Notes: generated from the letters alone by a model not told the origin. Shown: positions 1 through 13,200, numbered from the stretch's first letter. The stretch is DNA of 64,000 bases from Albugo candida (GCA_905220665.1 CAJNAR010000172.1:124001-188000), one strand, 5' to 3'. Numbers and translations: made by a program.

Positions 1-1350
1 TCTTCCACCAAGCAGTAGCTCGCTTCAATCACGACCTGGGACGTGAATAAACATTGGATTTGTCATATCCGGTGCCAAAGCCATTTCAGCAACTCGAAAA
101 AGTTGATTCTGAGGTATAGTCGGGAAAAATGCCGACTTGAATGCCAAATTGCATCGAATACTCTTGTGTGAGGTCCCTTTCGGGACACAGAAAGGCCTCA
201 ACCACTTGAGTTCGTCAAAGAATATGTGTCGCCTCAAAGTACTATCGGCGTTAAACCTTGGATTGAGACCGATCCGACGGCTGTCCAACTCCCTTTTACT
301 GAAACGAAAGATCAAGTTCAGAGCCGAATCGAACTATACCGTTCGTCCACCCAACATAGTACGTAAAAAGACCGTATCCGAAAGCTGAAGCATATCGCAT
401 CCAAAAATCACGTGCTGGGTCGGGACCATTCCCCCACACCGACCATGAGCAAGGATACTTATCCTCTGCTCAAATGAAGCTGAGGGTTAGTAGGGAAACA
501 TACAGGGGCATCACAATGTCGTATGAATCTCTCCTGATAAAACAATTGTCGGTAAGATCACAATGACTTCGGCGCGACCAAAACACATGTCTGCTCTACC
601 ATGAAGACGCTCAAGCCCGATTTATCACAGTCGAATGCCGAATCGGTGATACTGTGAGGATATCTAGTGCTTAATATGACCCAAAATCGGGCAAAATGCA
701 TTGTGTGATCTCCATTTAGTAAGCGACCAGTTGGTGGACGTAGTTGTACTAAACTGACTTGTTATTTGTTGTGAAAGTAAAAAAATTGGGTCTTCAATTG
801 TACTTCGTTTGATTACTGGAACCTGCAAGCATCTTCTGCCAGCGTGGACGTAAATGTTGGGGTATGCCGAAATGAGTTGTAAAATGCCAAAAACGTGATG
901 AAGCCATACTTGTGCCACCATTAATCTTCCACAAAGGGTTCGGAATCGACGTTACGACTGACGGAATTTCCATAGAAACGATCTTCTGAAATTTTAATCA
1001 TCAAATCACCCACTGGTGATTGACCGAATGAAATTTCAAAGTTCGTCAGTGACTCGATTAGTGAGAGTACTTTCACCTTTGCCAACGGTTGCATAATTGG
1101 TGTCAATTTAGTGCAAGCAAAGTTAACTTGGACAATTTCAACTTTTCACCTGAAACATGACAATAATCCTGAACGATCCCAAGTTGTACGTTCACTCCAG
1201 TGAGCGAGAATGATAATAATGTCGAGTCATCCGCAAAAAAGAAACTCGTTGCTGCTCAAGTATGAAGCTCACTCATTATCTTCTTGATATTTTGGACAGA
1301 ATAGCTTTCCTGTATTTCAGATTATTCAGATGCTCCTTCTCCATAAGTTA
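1..1350. other. No supported gene (degenerate AT-rich flank)
   Basis: Several short open frames occur on both strands but none shows a recognisable domain, and they interrupt one another. Two minus-strand frames abut at 921 (1106 down to 921, then 921 down to 664) through an overlapping stop and ATG. They could be exons or debris of one unknown gene. I see no repeat boundary, tRNA or conserved motif. Confidence 0.4.
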
Positions 1351-1353
1351 CTT

Positions 1354-2330
1354 CTAATGATATAGAGTGAGAACACTCTCCTGGTTATAATCTTCTTGGG
1401 GAAGTGCTTCTGATACTGTCATTTCTCTGAAGTCAGTATCCAAGTCTTCATGTCCTTCCTCAGTCTCTCCTATCACACCTACCTCATTCAAATTTACTTG
1501 ATAATTGATATATCGCAAGTACTTGGCTTCCAACTGCTCATACAAATAACTCTTTGTTTTTTGATTGGACGTGATGTGTTGCATGGTTTGTTCATGTTTC
1601 TTCGGTGTGTCGGCCAATGTAAGTTGGCATGTTTCTCCATTTTAGGGTCGAAGCCTCATTTTAGGGTTCGCAGCGAAAGCGACAACTCTTTGAGCAGTGG
1701 TGCGATTTGTGGCGTTGCGAAATAGGTATACGCCTCTGGCATGCCTCATCACGGACGGCTCGAGTTTTGCGGCTTATGCTGGCATGTTCCTCTAGGGATG
1801 GATTTAATATTAAAGTTAGAAAAATAGGGATAAATACGGAGCATCAAATCCTCGAGTTTTTTAGATCGAAAAAGGTGGTATCTTTGATCTTCTATTCGAA
1901 GGAGATCGCTTGAGATTATGAGGCTAAAACTTGCAAAAAGTTCTGTGTATACCTCTCTAACCATGCATATCGCGTTGCTAGTGGTGAATGTTGCCGAAAT
2001 GATTGCCGAAGATGCCATCTTCATTGCTGCTTTGAAGCAATCCATCATCGGGATATACGTGTAGAATCGCTGAAATGAGCAAAGACATTTAAATTGCATT
2101 TTGCTGACATTTCCAAGAAAATGCGATTGACGATTTGATGCTATCGCGTCGAGAAACTATTCATTTTTCCACAATTATTATCGACGTTTCGTTGTATCTC
2201 TTCCAGAGCAGATAAGGTATCTTTGACATCTCTTTTAATCGGATTTGGAAAGTCGATTCCAATGAAATAGCGCTGGATAAAAAACCGTAGCAATACAGAG
2301 AAGTAGAAGCATAACTACGAAATTTCTCAT
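1354..2330 (-). other. Possible decayed or spliced secreted-protein gene
   Basis: On the minus strand an ATG at 2330 opens a 31-residue frame (stop at 2235). It starts with a short charged N terminus followed by a run of hydrophobic residues (VVMLLLLCIATVFY), which looks like a signal peptide. Further along the same strand are a cysteine-containing frame (2099 to 1749) and an acidic hydrophilic frame (1617 to 1354). I could not connect them by convincing GT-AG introns, so this may be a broken secreted-protein gene or chance frames. No family is recognised. Confidence 0.2.
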
Positions 2331-2775
2331 CGCCGGCCTAAACTGAACTTGCAAGACTCTTGCTATAGAATTCTTGTGTTCAAGATTGTCAACAACAGCT
2401 AGAGATTGTATGGCATCTACAGATGTTTTCTGCATGGTTTTGAATCGAGTCTGGAATCAATTTGTTGGAGATATTCTTTGTGACAGGTCGTCAAGGGTTT
2501 GAGTTTCAACTGCAAGACCCATTACAGGTAAAGCCCGAGCTCAATTGATTGTCTGTTTGGCGACAAGTTGACAGATGGGACGGGAAGAGACGGGCGCAAT
2601 GTAGGACCGTCACAAAATGATGGGAAAGTAGACTGACGCCATATGCAACTTGACATGGTGAAGTTGTAGTGCCGTTAAACATACGTGTTTAGTATTGACA
2701 AAGAAGGTTAATGCTGTTATATATTTTACTTTTACTCCTACCTCTATTGCAATAAGCGCATAACGTCTACCTTAT
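2331..2775. other. No supported gene; possible end of a copia-type 5' LTR
   Basis: No open frame of interest. The stretch ends in ...TACA immediately before the putative primer-binding site at 2776, so its right part may be the end of a degenerate 5' LTR. The matching LTR start and 3' LTR were not found. Confidence 0.25.
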
Positions 2776-3860
2776 ACAGGTTATGAGGCCAAAACGACGT
2801 ATCGGCGGCGCAGCTCAACAAGCTACACCCGCTGTGATGGGCGATGGTCAAGAAACTACCAGCGAACAACAATTGTAAAAAAAGTCGGCAGTGTCGGAAG
2901 TGGCACTGGACAAGATGCTCGCCATACCTCGTGACTTTTCGGAGTGGATGTATGGGATGGAATCCTTGCAGGCCGGACAAATTTACCAAGAACTATGTGG
3001 ATTCAAGCACTTCTGGCTCGGTTTTGGGATCAGGGCAGGTACAAACCTCCAGAATTTAAAGCACTCCCTGCTCCCAAAAGTTTACCGAATGTATCGGCTG
3101 CTACCTACTTCGGTGCCCGGCAACCAGCTTATGCTAGGCATATGGCTGACCCACCGGCTCGGGTCGATGGCAACTATGGAATGGGTCAAATCCCCGAGGC
3201 TCATCTTGATGGGCAGGGTGTATCTGCTGGAGTATACCCTGGTATGCGTTAAACAGGTCCCACTTATAACCATTTCGGGCAGAAACGAGAAGGCGTACCG
3301 ATGGTCACCAACGAAAATTGGTGTTGCAACCTTTCGTCGGAAAGGAACTCTACCATGGACTTGGTATGGGGTTCATTGAATGGAGCAAGAGTTTGTGCGA
3401 CAAGTTGGCTTCTCCGAGCGTGCATGTGGTTTTGTGTGGCCTGAAGAAATGTTCTTGGTCAACAACTTGCAGACATTGCACAGAAGTATTATCATCAGAA
3501 GATGAAAACTTGGTGGTCCTGAGAGTCAAGCCTTGGATCACAAGGTTGATCCAGACTTTCGCTGCCAAGAGAACACCTGCTTAGAGCATGAAGTTGCTTA
3601 CTGCACCCAGGTCATCACAGCGTAGCTGAAAGAAGCATTTATTGTATTTGACAGCTATGAGTGGCACGTGCGAAGGCGCGGACATCCTTGTCTTGGAAAA
3701 TATTGCCCACTATGCTGATATAAAGATGCGTACGGTGGTGTTTTATCTTTTGGATTTAGATAGGGACAACTACCTACGACAGGCTGATGAGCTCGCCCAA
3801 TTTGCACAATCAACGGAGCTCGACATTCGAGTCAAACATTTCGGTAGAGACGTAGGATGA
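2776..3860 (+). mobile_element. Copia-like retroelement remnant (half-tRNA PBS plus gag-like debris)
   Basis: The sequence CA followed by GGTTATGAGGCC starts at 2776. This resembles the primer-binding site of copia/Ty5-type elements primed by the anticodon half of initiator tRNA-Met, where the LTR ends in CA directly before the site. The same CA+GGTTATGAGGCC block recurs near 20531. Downstream is a GC-richer stretch with overlapping broken frames (2891-3379, 2944-3252, 3642-3860) that look like decayed gag/pol coding sequence, but no protease, integrase or RT motif is readable. The family assignment rests on the PBS alone and is tentative. Confidence 0.35.
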
Positions 3861-4849
3861 ACGTCGTCGAGCCGACGATGGAAACAAGGTAGCTCATAAA
3901 GGTCAAGAAACGTCCTGGAGATCGAGGCTCACAAAGGTGATATCAATGTGGCAACACTGGCAACCTCAGGTAGTATTCTCGAAATTACTTGTAATAAGAT
4001 GCGAAAGATGTCGTTTGTCACATTTCTTTCTCGTACGCATTCACAGAATCAGCCTCATGTGAAATCAGCTTCATCAAGTTTTTGCGAGTACAGACCAATG
4101 AGCTTCTGAATCCTTTTATCCAAAACGTTATACGATTTAAAGCCAAAAACAAGAGTGCGAGGAACCCAGTCTTCGCATGGAAATCGTCGATGAAATATCA
4201 CCGCGCACATGAAGAGTATGTGAATAGTATACTTTGGCGAAGATGAGGTTTGCATTATTTGATAGAATCATGATTACGTCACATATCAGTGCCGGTGATA
4301 AGGCCAATACTGAAATTATTGGGATTCATGATCATGGAAGGAAAAACAATTATCTGCCATGACTCTATATACATTCGACGATAGAGACTGACGAATTGAA
4401 TGCACGTCTATTCTTGTGCGCTTTCATGAATCTGCATCTCCAATCAAAATGCCCTCGGTTTCAACGATACGTATCATTCTACAAGTTGTCTATAACTGAA
4501 AGAGTCTAACTCCTCATCGTACTTTTTACATGCTCCTCGCGATGGAATATTTTGCGTCATTATACGGCTGATGGATCTACTACTTAGCAAGCGAAGGACA
4601 GAAAGTCAAATCTACGTGTATTAAGTTCTTCTCGTACGCCAGAATAAGGAAGCATCCGCTGCGAGACATTATGCTATGACTCCAAGTATATAATTGCTAC
4701 GAAAAACAATTACCTCGAAATCTTTCTGTATGTCGGCTGGAGTTATGTAGCTCTGTGAAGTACAGTGCTTTGATGTATCCCTTGATCTATATGATTATTT
4801 ATGGGACCACGTTTGTTTGGAAGTGATATCTTCTCCTGTCAGTTGCGAA
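3861..4849. other. No supported gene
   Basis: AT-rich sequence with only short frames and no recognised motif. It lies just beyond the degraded 3' end of the minus-strand CHXC-type pseudogene, so it may include its former 3' flank. Confidence 0.4.
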
Positions 4850-6700
4850 GTCCAACGGGATGCTCAAGTTGAGCTCGACGCGTGTCATAACTCAGACTCA
4901 AACAATCTCTCCCAATGCAAGATTCAGAATGAGCGATCATGTCTGACGCTTCCAAACATAGCCTTCTGTAGACGAATCGTCATTGTACGCAAAAAATACT
5001 TCTGTGTGTTGAAGTAGGCAATTGAGACAATCAAACTGTTTGACTTTTCACATACATACTAGACCAACGCGATATTGTTATACTTCGACCAGACTTGTAA
5101 GGGCGAATCCGATTGCAATTGAGCCGAATAGATGGCTTGGGATGCGCCATCGTTATTCGGAGAGAATTTATGACTTTGGGGAGGCCAAACCTCCACTCGA
5201 GCGTTATCTCCAGCAAATCTGTTGATAGAAATATCATTTGTTGATTGAGATAGGCCTGTTGATAGATAGTATTGGTGATCGTAACGAAACCTTTGAGGGA
5301 CAACTTGAATCCTGTTACATTAGTATATAGCGTGATCCCTTATAACCTTTTGGATTGCCGCTTTGATAGCCTCCAAAGTAAGTTCCGAAATGGCAATTAG
5401 AAGTGAAACCTTCGTGATCATGAGGATATTCATTGATTGTGTAGCTCCACGAAAAGCGCGTTCTAGCAATCTAAGATAACGATTCACCGCCAAAGGTTGG
5501 TGAATGAACACAAAGCAATAATCAGCCTGCTCTTCAGTCTTATGGGAATCCGATTGTATCTGATAGATCTTTATATTCATCCTTTTGCTCGTAGTATATC
5601 TCTCGCAGACAGCTTTCTCTAGCCTTCGTACGAACTCGCATGATTTGCAAGGCGGCTGTACTTCTGAAGGATCGATTAGGTTCAGTGCTTCACTTGTTGA
5701 CGAGACGAGCACCACACGAGCTTTGCGAACATGTTTTAGAATACAGCCGATAAATATCGGAATGATTTATTCCTTCAAGTTGAATTTTATGCAGGCGCGA
5801 TTTTGTTGCTGTAATATATCCACTGTGTGGGTTGATGTCAAAGCCCCCCAAGGATGTTTAGACCTACGAATGGTGTTTGCCATCCTTTCATGAAGTAACA
5901 TGATTCAAGATTTGTCTGACTTGCTCCAAGCTCGTTGCTTAATCATACGGAACTAACGGCGAATGAGTTTATTTCCTTTGGCTGTGCTCGTCGTCAGACG
6001 CTTGATGCATTGGAAAAAGGTAAGTTATTTTCGTACAATCGTCCAAAGGCCAGTCATAAATTGCCGTGCAGAATGTTTGCTTACAGTTGGCAATAATGTC
6101 TTTGTATTCGTGATTGCTATAAAAAATGCACAACTCAGCTGAGATTTGCAACTTCCTATAAAATAAGAGATATTTTCGATTGGCTAAAGCTTCACTGTGC
6201 ATAGCCAAACATTCTCGACAAACAGCTTCTTTTAAATTCAGTGGGATAATCATGCATTGGAGCGACGTGAGAAAACCTTGCCGATCTTCGTAGGTATTTT
6301 GATCTCAGTTTTCTTATGTGAGACTACTGGAGCTTGATGTGAAATTATAGAAGGTCTTGATTTTCTTCCAAAAAAAACTGGAATTTCAAGAAGTTGTTTG
6401 CGTTTGCATAAACATTCTGAATTTTTTTGCAATATATTTTCGGTCCATTTCAGCAATTCTTACTTTTATCTCTACAAAGAGCATTTGCATCGTGGCCAGG
6501 TGAACATTATTATTCAGTGTAGTTGGCAATTTTGTGAAGGTAATCTGCCGAGAATCGCTCCGGATTGGATCATTCAAAATGTATCTTTCGGTAGTACGAG
6601 CTGGTATGATACATTCATGTTTACCGATGCAATCAGAAATCACCATTCTAATGATATTCGAATGACGAAGATCGACCCAGTACAGTCTATAAGCCTTACT

Positions 6701-7280
6701 TTGTCAAGGATTTCATTACACTGTTTATCTGGTTCTTTAACTACCTTCCTTTCCTATCATGACCCCCTGACCGTGTGAATATCACTTAAGTCTGACTTCA
6801 AACCCAGAGAGGCAGATATTTTCCAAGCTTATTGCTTGGGTGGGCTCAAAACGCTGCCCATACTACCGAGGATCGAACTAACGACCTTCGGCAGGGGGTC
6901 CGTGCGCTCAAGTGCTTAACCAACTGAGCTGGGGCGGTTACCCCGTCGGGGGGCCTAGCGGTTAGTACACATGTGTTCCGACCGTGTGTACCCCGGTTCG
7001 AATCCCGGCGGTGGCAAAAGGGCTGCGATGGGGCCCCTCGGCGGAGGCAAAGATTCCTCCACGTAAATATCAACCTACTCAATGGAGATATGGACGTGTC
7101 AAGACCGCTGGCAACTACACCAGAAAATAACTGTACAGGAGTTGGACCGGGCTCTTCAGAGCGTTACATACTAGTGATTAGAATAGAGTAGGTAACCACC
7201 AAACTGTAGTAACAGAAAGGTGTCTAAATAAAAGTACTACGGGCGAACACCCTTAACTGAGCTGGGGCGGACCCTCTGTG
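6701..7280 (-). mobile_element. tRNA-derived SINE, family 1 copy 1, with a nested SINE
   Basis: The element lies on the minus strand between 9-bp target-site duplications AGCCTTACT (6692-6700 and 7281-7289). Reading from the high-coordinate end, the head has RNA polymerase III box A (CAGCTCAGTTGGTTAAG) and box B (AGTTCGATCC) sequences, then a tRNA-unrelated body with a small hairpin (AAGCTT region) and a 3' end CCTTGACAAA with no long poly(A). It is nearly identical to the copy at 13711-13959. Its head is interrupted by another SINE at 6938-7254. It sits inside the CHXC-type pseudogene. Confidence 0.85.
6938..7254 (+). mobile_element. Second-family tRNA-derived SINE nested in SINE 1
   Basis: A 317-bp plus-strand insertion bounded by a 16-bp duplication, AACTGAGCTGGGGCGG, at 6922-6937 and 7255-7270. 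Its head carries a box-A-like GGCCTAGCGGTTAGTAC and a box-B-like CCGGTTCGAATCCCGG. The tRNA cloverleaf is imperfect: the T stem has a mismatch and the anticodon stem is irregular. The body is unrelated to the host SINE. The right end is A-rich (AAATAAAAG). Because it lies inside another SINE, it is the younger insertion. Confidence 0.8.
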
Positions 7281-7591
7281 AGCCTTACTGGATTCAAATT
7301 AAATCAATTCTTACAATCATTATGGAGAGAACGAGACACCGGTGACACGATGCAAATTCTCTTGTATTTGCAGCCGTTACGTTCAAGATTCCAGATGATG
7401 TCGCCACAAAATTGGCCTGTCGATATCCTCTCGTCGACAAACGCGGTGAGGAACGAAACGCATAAAGTAGTGCTCAATATGATTTGACTCGTTGCGTAAA
7501 ATCCAGTATCACTGGTTGATGATGAACACGTGGTATCATATGAACCAATAGGAATACGTTTTGCCGTGTCTCTTTTACGCGATATAAGGTA

Positions 7592-10201
7592 CAGTGCAAG
7601 ACACTTATAACCAGCACGTTTAATCGGTAGACAAGAATTCTTTTTCTTCACAGAAACGATCTAATGTAGAAAAAAGAATTCCGTTATATTAAAGAGCATA
7701 CGCTACGCTGTAAGATATTGCAAGCCAATTCTTCGTAACTATTTTTTGGCTGGACTAGTAGGGCCTTGAAATTCAGCCAATTTCGACTATTTTCTATGCA
7801 CAAGCGATATTTGGCCGCCCGAAAATCAATAACCTGCATAACGTAATACTATTGGGACTGAACTTTTATTAAGTATGAATGACAAGTTATCAAGTATAAA
7901 GAATCTCCGAAAGTATGGTTTCGTTAATGTAGTATTAAGCCGTGAGGCAGTTCATGTCAATCAGGATTAAATTTGGTACGCATCGGTGAGAACGGTACTT
8001 TTTGACGGCATATTGCGCAGCTTTACCACTTAATCCTTTGCGGTAGATATCCATACACTGCTGAGATTTTTGATAGTAGTTCATTATCTCGGTCAAACTG
8101 ACCGAATCCAATGCTTTTAACACCACGTCCTATAGTCCAGTCCATGAATAATTGCAGTGTTTCCGTGCGTACCGCTTGGCAGAGCCCCAAAAGTTCTCAA
8201 TGAAGTTGGGTTCACAATGAAATTTTGGATAAAGTATTATCATGTGGCCGGCACCAACAATAAGCTCTTCTAACATGCATTTCTGGCGAAGAAAGTCCGG
8301 TTTTTTTGCCATGATTTTTCTGGCACAGCATTCCAGTTCGGTTGTAGGACACTTCACGCGACAGTCAAGTGTAAGTCCTGCGCGCCAAAGTCCTCATTCT
8401 TCAAGGTCAAGTTTGATACCCTTTGCCTTGCCACGAAGTTTTTCAATTGCATGATCTTCTGGAAAAACCAATTCCTGGTAAATTCCATTTCCCCAAGTCG
8501 TTTGTCGCATTTGGTGTTGTTTGCCACCAGGGCCCAGTTTCTGCGGTTTGCACAGAGCGCATCGTCAGCAAAGGCAGCATGGTTGGTGGCATTGTCAAAG
8601 ACAAAGAGGGCCTGTATGCCTGGGGATTGTTTCTCAGTGATAGGGATCGCTCGATCAAGCACCTGGTTGTAAAAGTCTATTGCCTCCCACCATCCGTCGT
8701 GCTGAATTCCACGGTGCGTGATCACACATGCTTGTTCTGGCAGCGTTGGAAACTGCTCTTTTTTCTCTTGGTCCAGGGCGAGGCGTCCCGAAATCGGAGA
8801 AAGGAAGTCACTGACATGAACGGATCTCCCTTGGCCTTTCTTGCGCAATGGTTGTTCTCCATCCTGCATTCAATTGCGCTTCAACCCATCATTGGCAGCA
8901 AACGTACGGGTCACCCGAATAAGTGGTTGAATGTTCGCTGCTGGCCATAATACATCATCTTGGTTTTTCTCGAAATTATCATATTTTGCAGGGAAAACAG
9001 GCATGCGAGCATCAAGTTTATCTAATCTGGCCAGAAACTTTAGGCGATACTCAATAATATCTTCTCTTCCATCAACATCGATGTAAATCCCCTTCGCAAG
9101 TTTGCGATAGGTTATGTCTAAGGACTGTAGCCAGCGCATCATCGTTCGTTCCAATATTTTTGGGTAAGAAGTGTAGCCTAACTCGGGGAGGATTTCTTCA
9201 TTCGTGTGTTTTGTCAAGGTTGCAATTTCGACATTGAGCTTATTTGCACGGAGTTATTGCTGTAGGATAATGATACAGTCCTCGTCCTAAAAAAAACTTG
9301 ATCGCTTGGCGTCATTCCCTTGCTTCGATTGACGCAGAGACCCGTCTTTCATAGAAGTTCCGGCCCATGTTCGTATTGATCTAGAAAAGTAAATCCCTCT
9401 TCCTGCCGCATCTGTGATAAAGGAATTTTCCACTTTCTCCGTTTTTTCTATTTGGAGTAGTCGAAAGTACCCGAGTAGTGATGCTTCACGCGCATATGCT
9501 GCATTGTTCTTCCCGTTTAGCTTTCGATTTATTTTTTCCAGATTCTCAACTACCAATCTGATATCAGCTTTAGTCCACTCAGTACCCTCGTCTTCATCGG
9601 ATTCATCATCCAAGTCTGCATCATTTTCGTTATCCACATCCACTTCAGCACCAGCTTCTGTAAACATTGTTGTCAGTGTGCAGTATTCAGTCAACGGTTT
9701 GGTGCGTCTCACAGCATCCTTCAGCACCGCCTTCTTGCACCTTTGTGTGCGTGACGAATTTCCCAGATACCGCAATGGTCTGTTGCTCTCGTTGGTTAGC
9801 ACTGGAAGGACAGCTCTCTCAATATTCCCAACAATCATGTCATCATCTTTCACTTAATTTTCGTTCTCCATCTGGGATTCATTTTTACTGCAAGCGCTGC
9901 CACTTTCAAATTAATGCACGTCATGTACTTCAATCTTCTGCTTCTTGTCCTCTGCAGCATATATTGAAGCCATGTGCAAGTGTTTCCTCTGTTTTTTAAG
10001 ACGTGGCATGCTTGATTTGGGGAGCTATAAGTGCAAAAAAACTACGGAGGGTGTTATGAACTTCTGAAGCGATATGGCGATTGATTAACCTACCTACATA
10101 CACTACTCCTGATTGGCTAAGTATAGGCTGCATGAAATTAAAATTTTGAAATTTGGCCGCATAAATAGGGGAGGGGTCTCTGTTATAAGTGTCTTGCAAT
10201 A
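7592..10201 (-). mobile_element. TIR/TA DDE transposon, copy A
   Basis: A 2.6-kb element with terminal inverted repeats beginning (C/T)A(G/T)TGCAAGACACTTATAAC at 7592 and, inverted, at 10201, flanked by TA at 7590-7591 and 10202-10203. The TA target duplication fits the Tc1/mariner-IS630 superfamily. The minus strand encodes a broken transposase homologous to that of copy B. The left end lies about 110 bp upstream of the old start of the CHXC-type pseudogene. Multiple frame breaks show the copy is not autonomous. Confidence 0.8.
7935..9853 (-). pseudogene. Broken DDE-superfamily transposase (copy A)
   Basis: The minus-strand frames run in order from an acidic N-terminal region (9853-9287, with a run of D/E residues), through a helical middle segment containing KGIYIDVDGRED (9217-8870), to a catalytic region with LRKKGQGRS, GRLAL and FVFDNATNHAAF (8869-8354), NFIENFWGSAKRYARKHC (8357-8130) and a C-terminal tail (8126-7935). 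The DDE-like residues are visible as D in FDNA and E in NFIENFW. The first aspartate, present as THDES in copy B, is lost here (the text reads VTRTFAANDG). Frameshifts and stops separate the blocks, so it is inactive. The family is inferred from this motif order and the TA duplication. Confidence 0.75.
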
Positions 10202-10203
10202 TA

Positions 10204-13200
10204 CGGTAGCTCTTTCGCAACTTCTCTTGACGCATTTTTGTTTTCGTGGATTTCCCTACGAAATACGGTACACTATGCAGCCAAAATGAGGATGAAGTGA
10301 AGTATATTTGTTGTTGCTTGATAGAAAATACACCAAGCGAAAATTGATCGGCTTTCTGCATACAACAACAACAACCATGATACCGTTCAGTACTTGGCAA
10401 TTACAGAAAAAATATATACAGGATTGAAAGTTCGTTTTACAAACTAAATTCATCTTTAATTTGTTAGTTAGTCTTACTTGCATACGGTCTGAATCAATCG
10501 CGTTGCAAACAACAATATTATACTTGAATATTACAACATATTATTTGTTACAAGACCCACGCAGTCATGTTGTGTGTCTTGTCAAGAGTACTATTCATCG
10601 AGACTTGAAATCGCAAGAAGGATGAGTAGGACACCAATAAATGATGCAAAATATGATTGTCGGCAATGCTATAGGTAGAGCAGCAATAAGCGAAATATGT
10701 GGCCATATATCTCCCATGTTGTACTCATGCTGTGTCTTCTATGCAAATAGGTATCAAACTATTTGAAAAGGTGCTCTTCTCCTGCAGACGCAGCTAATCA
10801 CTCGATGCATGTTTGAAGCGGGGTTTTGGCGCAGCCATTGATTCAAAATAACTATACCGCATAGGCCAGCCGGATCATGACTAGAAGATATCAGGTATGT
10901 AAGACACGATTGACTGTATCTAGCGGAATATTTATTGTAGCTATTTGTATCCCAAAAAAAGAAGCATCATTTGCTCGAATACATCTAATTGAATAACCAT
11001 AATTTACATCACACATACGCAATATGTCTTGGCGGTGCTTCTGCCTTGAGCTTGGCATCAGGGATGCTTCGAGCTTTTAGCGTATGTATATAAAAAAACA
11101 GTGAGTTTGATTAAATCGAGAGATCAGTGTAAGCATAGCTATTTTGAGAATAATAGTTCCCGAAACAAGGATGTCTTTAATGCAAGACAGAAAACTTGAG
11201 TAGCTCTCGCACGTCAGGATTTGCCCATGGCAGTACAATGCTCTTGAATAGTACGATATCATAAACATACGCTGAAACATTAATTGAAGAGAGAAACTGA
11301 CGATAGTTTCTAAATAGATGCTACAATGGTCATAGAAAAGAATACATCTTAATAAATGCGATGATGTGAAAACAATGGATGACTAAAACGAATGCGTCCT
11401 GAATGGAACAAGAACGAAGATCTTGTATTACGTCAAATCGAATCAATAGCGAGAGATATGATACAGGATGAGTGATTATTGGTCTCTAAATGCAGGAGTT
11501 GGGATCATTAGCTGGTTTTAGATAAATCCTTCATAGTATTCAGTGATGAATTTGAGTATAACAAGAGACACAGAGTTACTTGACTGGTATCGACTGAAGC
11601 GGATAATCAAAGGGATATACAATAACTGTAGCCAAGCTGTCAAAGAGCTCAATGAGACGATCCTAGTTTCCCCTGAAAGCAAAATACCGACCCATTGATC
11701 CGGCAGGCAGCTATAATCATGGGAATGAAGTCAAGAGATACGCAGGATTATGGACACAGGAAAGGTCGGATAGTAAATAGATAGTGTCGGCTATAATGCT
11801 GGTTCACCAGGGTCATTGCACGTGCCATTGTAAGTTCAGTTACTTCTGCGCGTTTGCCAGTCTCGTTGCTGAATAAAGCGCCAATAAGTCGAGGAAATCA
11901 CTCACAACGAACTTAGCGACGCTTTCAATCTTTTCCTATGCTTTTTTGAACAATTCCAGCTGTAACAGAGCTGATAATCAAGAACTTTGCCTCAACAAAT
12001 AAATTCAAGCACCGATAGAGCATCTGCAAAACCATTGACCACAATGTCACGATTTTGATCATGGCGAACGGAATGCATAACTCATTATTCAATTCTGCTG
12101 TATTACCTCCCCGTCCTACAAAAGAGATATCAACACAAGAGCTACTACGTCAATCCTGTCATATGGATTACAGCACACCTACGTACACCATACTGAGAAA
12201 AAAGGATCTGTACTTTTGTCCTAAATCGTGGACCGGCGCTATGTACATAAGTTTCCCGTTCGATTGGGTGTGGCCGAGCCGTGTTTCTTTTTTAAGGGGT
12301 AATCATTTATTGTTGTAGCGATGAATAGATTCCGGAAACAAGATGGGCATCTTACGTATCTGATAGGTGCAAAATTTGGAATGGATTGAAGTAATCATCT
12401 AGGACCACGATATCTCCGACTTGTCTTATATAATCCAAGGAGCCGACCGAGTAAAGGCCAATTGAAGTTTGGTTTTTAATGTGCTTGCAAACGGCAGCTA
12501 TCAGATGATAGTTAATCTTTCGTGGGTGGCGATACTCTATATCAAGCTCTAAATGATGGCGTTGTATATACACAACTTTGAGTGGTGATTATTCCAAAAT
12601 GCTACTGACAAAACGCTGTCCCAAACTCGGTGGAAATATCTTTTTTGGGTTGAACTTCTTGTTGAAGGAGTATGCTGATGTAAGACTCGAGACGCCAATG
12701 ATATCAAGATAACGATTTTGTAGCAGGCTTCACTAACAGCCACGCACTACCTGGTAAATGGCTAGCCATTGCGGTACTATATTTAACGCCTGTACGAAAC
12801 AGTCGGGAGGAAGGCATTGCATAGCTGTTCGTTGAATTTATGTACTGTTGTACATCACTTGTACACATTACCTTATATCATATAATAAGATGCATGTTTA
12901 TCGGTCATGGATGATTCCTACTTCAGCGTAGCCGCTGTCCTGATGATTCATATCTATTATGGCTAGCTTATTTCACGAAGTAATGTTTGACTTGTCTCTT
13001 AATGGCAAGTTACCCGAGTCTTCTTGGGACGAGGTTATGCTGATACTGTCCAATTCAATCTACAATCTTCTGAGTAAATCATGCTAGCTGCACTTTCAGC
13101 TCGTTTCATTACGCTGTATAGCGTCTGAGTACATTTCACGGCATCCATATAGCTCTTCCAGTGACATAAAACTAACATACTGACGTAATTAGGAAGTGGA

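Larger units (their letters stand above)
4850..7480 (-). pseudogene. Decayed CHXC-type effector-family gene, split by nested SINEs
   Basis: Read on the minus strand in several frames, this stretch is a paralogue of the gene at 26093-28161. Matching blocks, in order from the N terminus, are: a signal-peptide-like start (7480 downward, LSTTLCVSFLTAFV); a RIDLI-like block near 7300; AYRLYWV just below 6691; an ILN block; ENI...IPVFF; the VCRECLAMHSEAL block at 6253-5969; the IYQI / FVFIHQP block at 5715-5320; RIQ.VP...VWP near 5300-5150; and LLQHTEVFFAYNDDSSTEGYVW near 5000-4900. The expected start codon reads ATA (7478-7480). Frameshifts occur near 6440 and elsewhere, in-frame stops follow, and a SINE (body 6701-7280) interrupts the gene after the block matching RIDLI. 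No intact C-H-x-C remains: the corresponding area is shortened. This was probably once a secreted protein; it is now non-functional. Confidence 0.75.

Noticed and set aside
6840..7020. tRNA-like sequences resembling tRNA genes
   Set aside because: Box A and B are present but the cloverleafs are imperfect, bodies of unrelated sequence follow, and target duplications flank them, so these are SINE heads.
12055..12318. Plus frame with SCHMDY considered as another CHXC candidate
   Set aside because: The spacing C-H-M-D is not C-H-x-C and there is no signal peptide.
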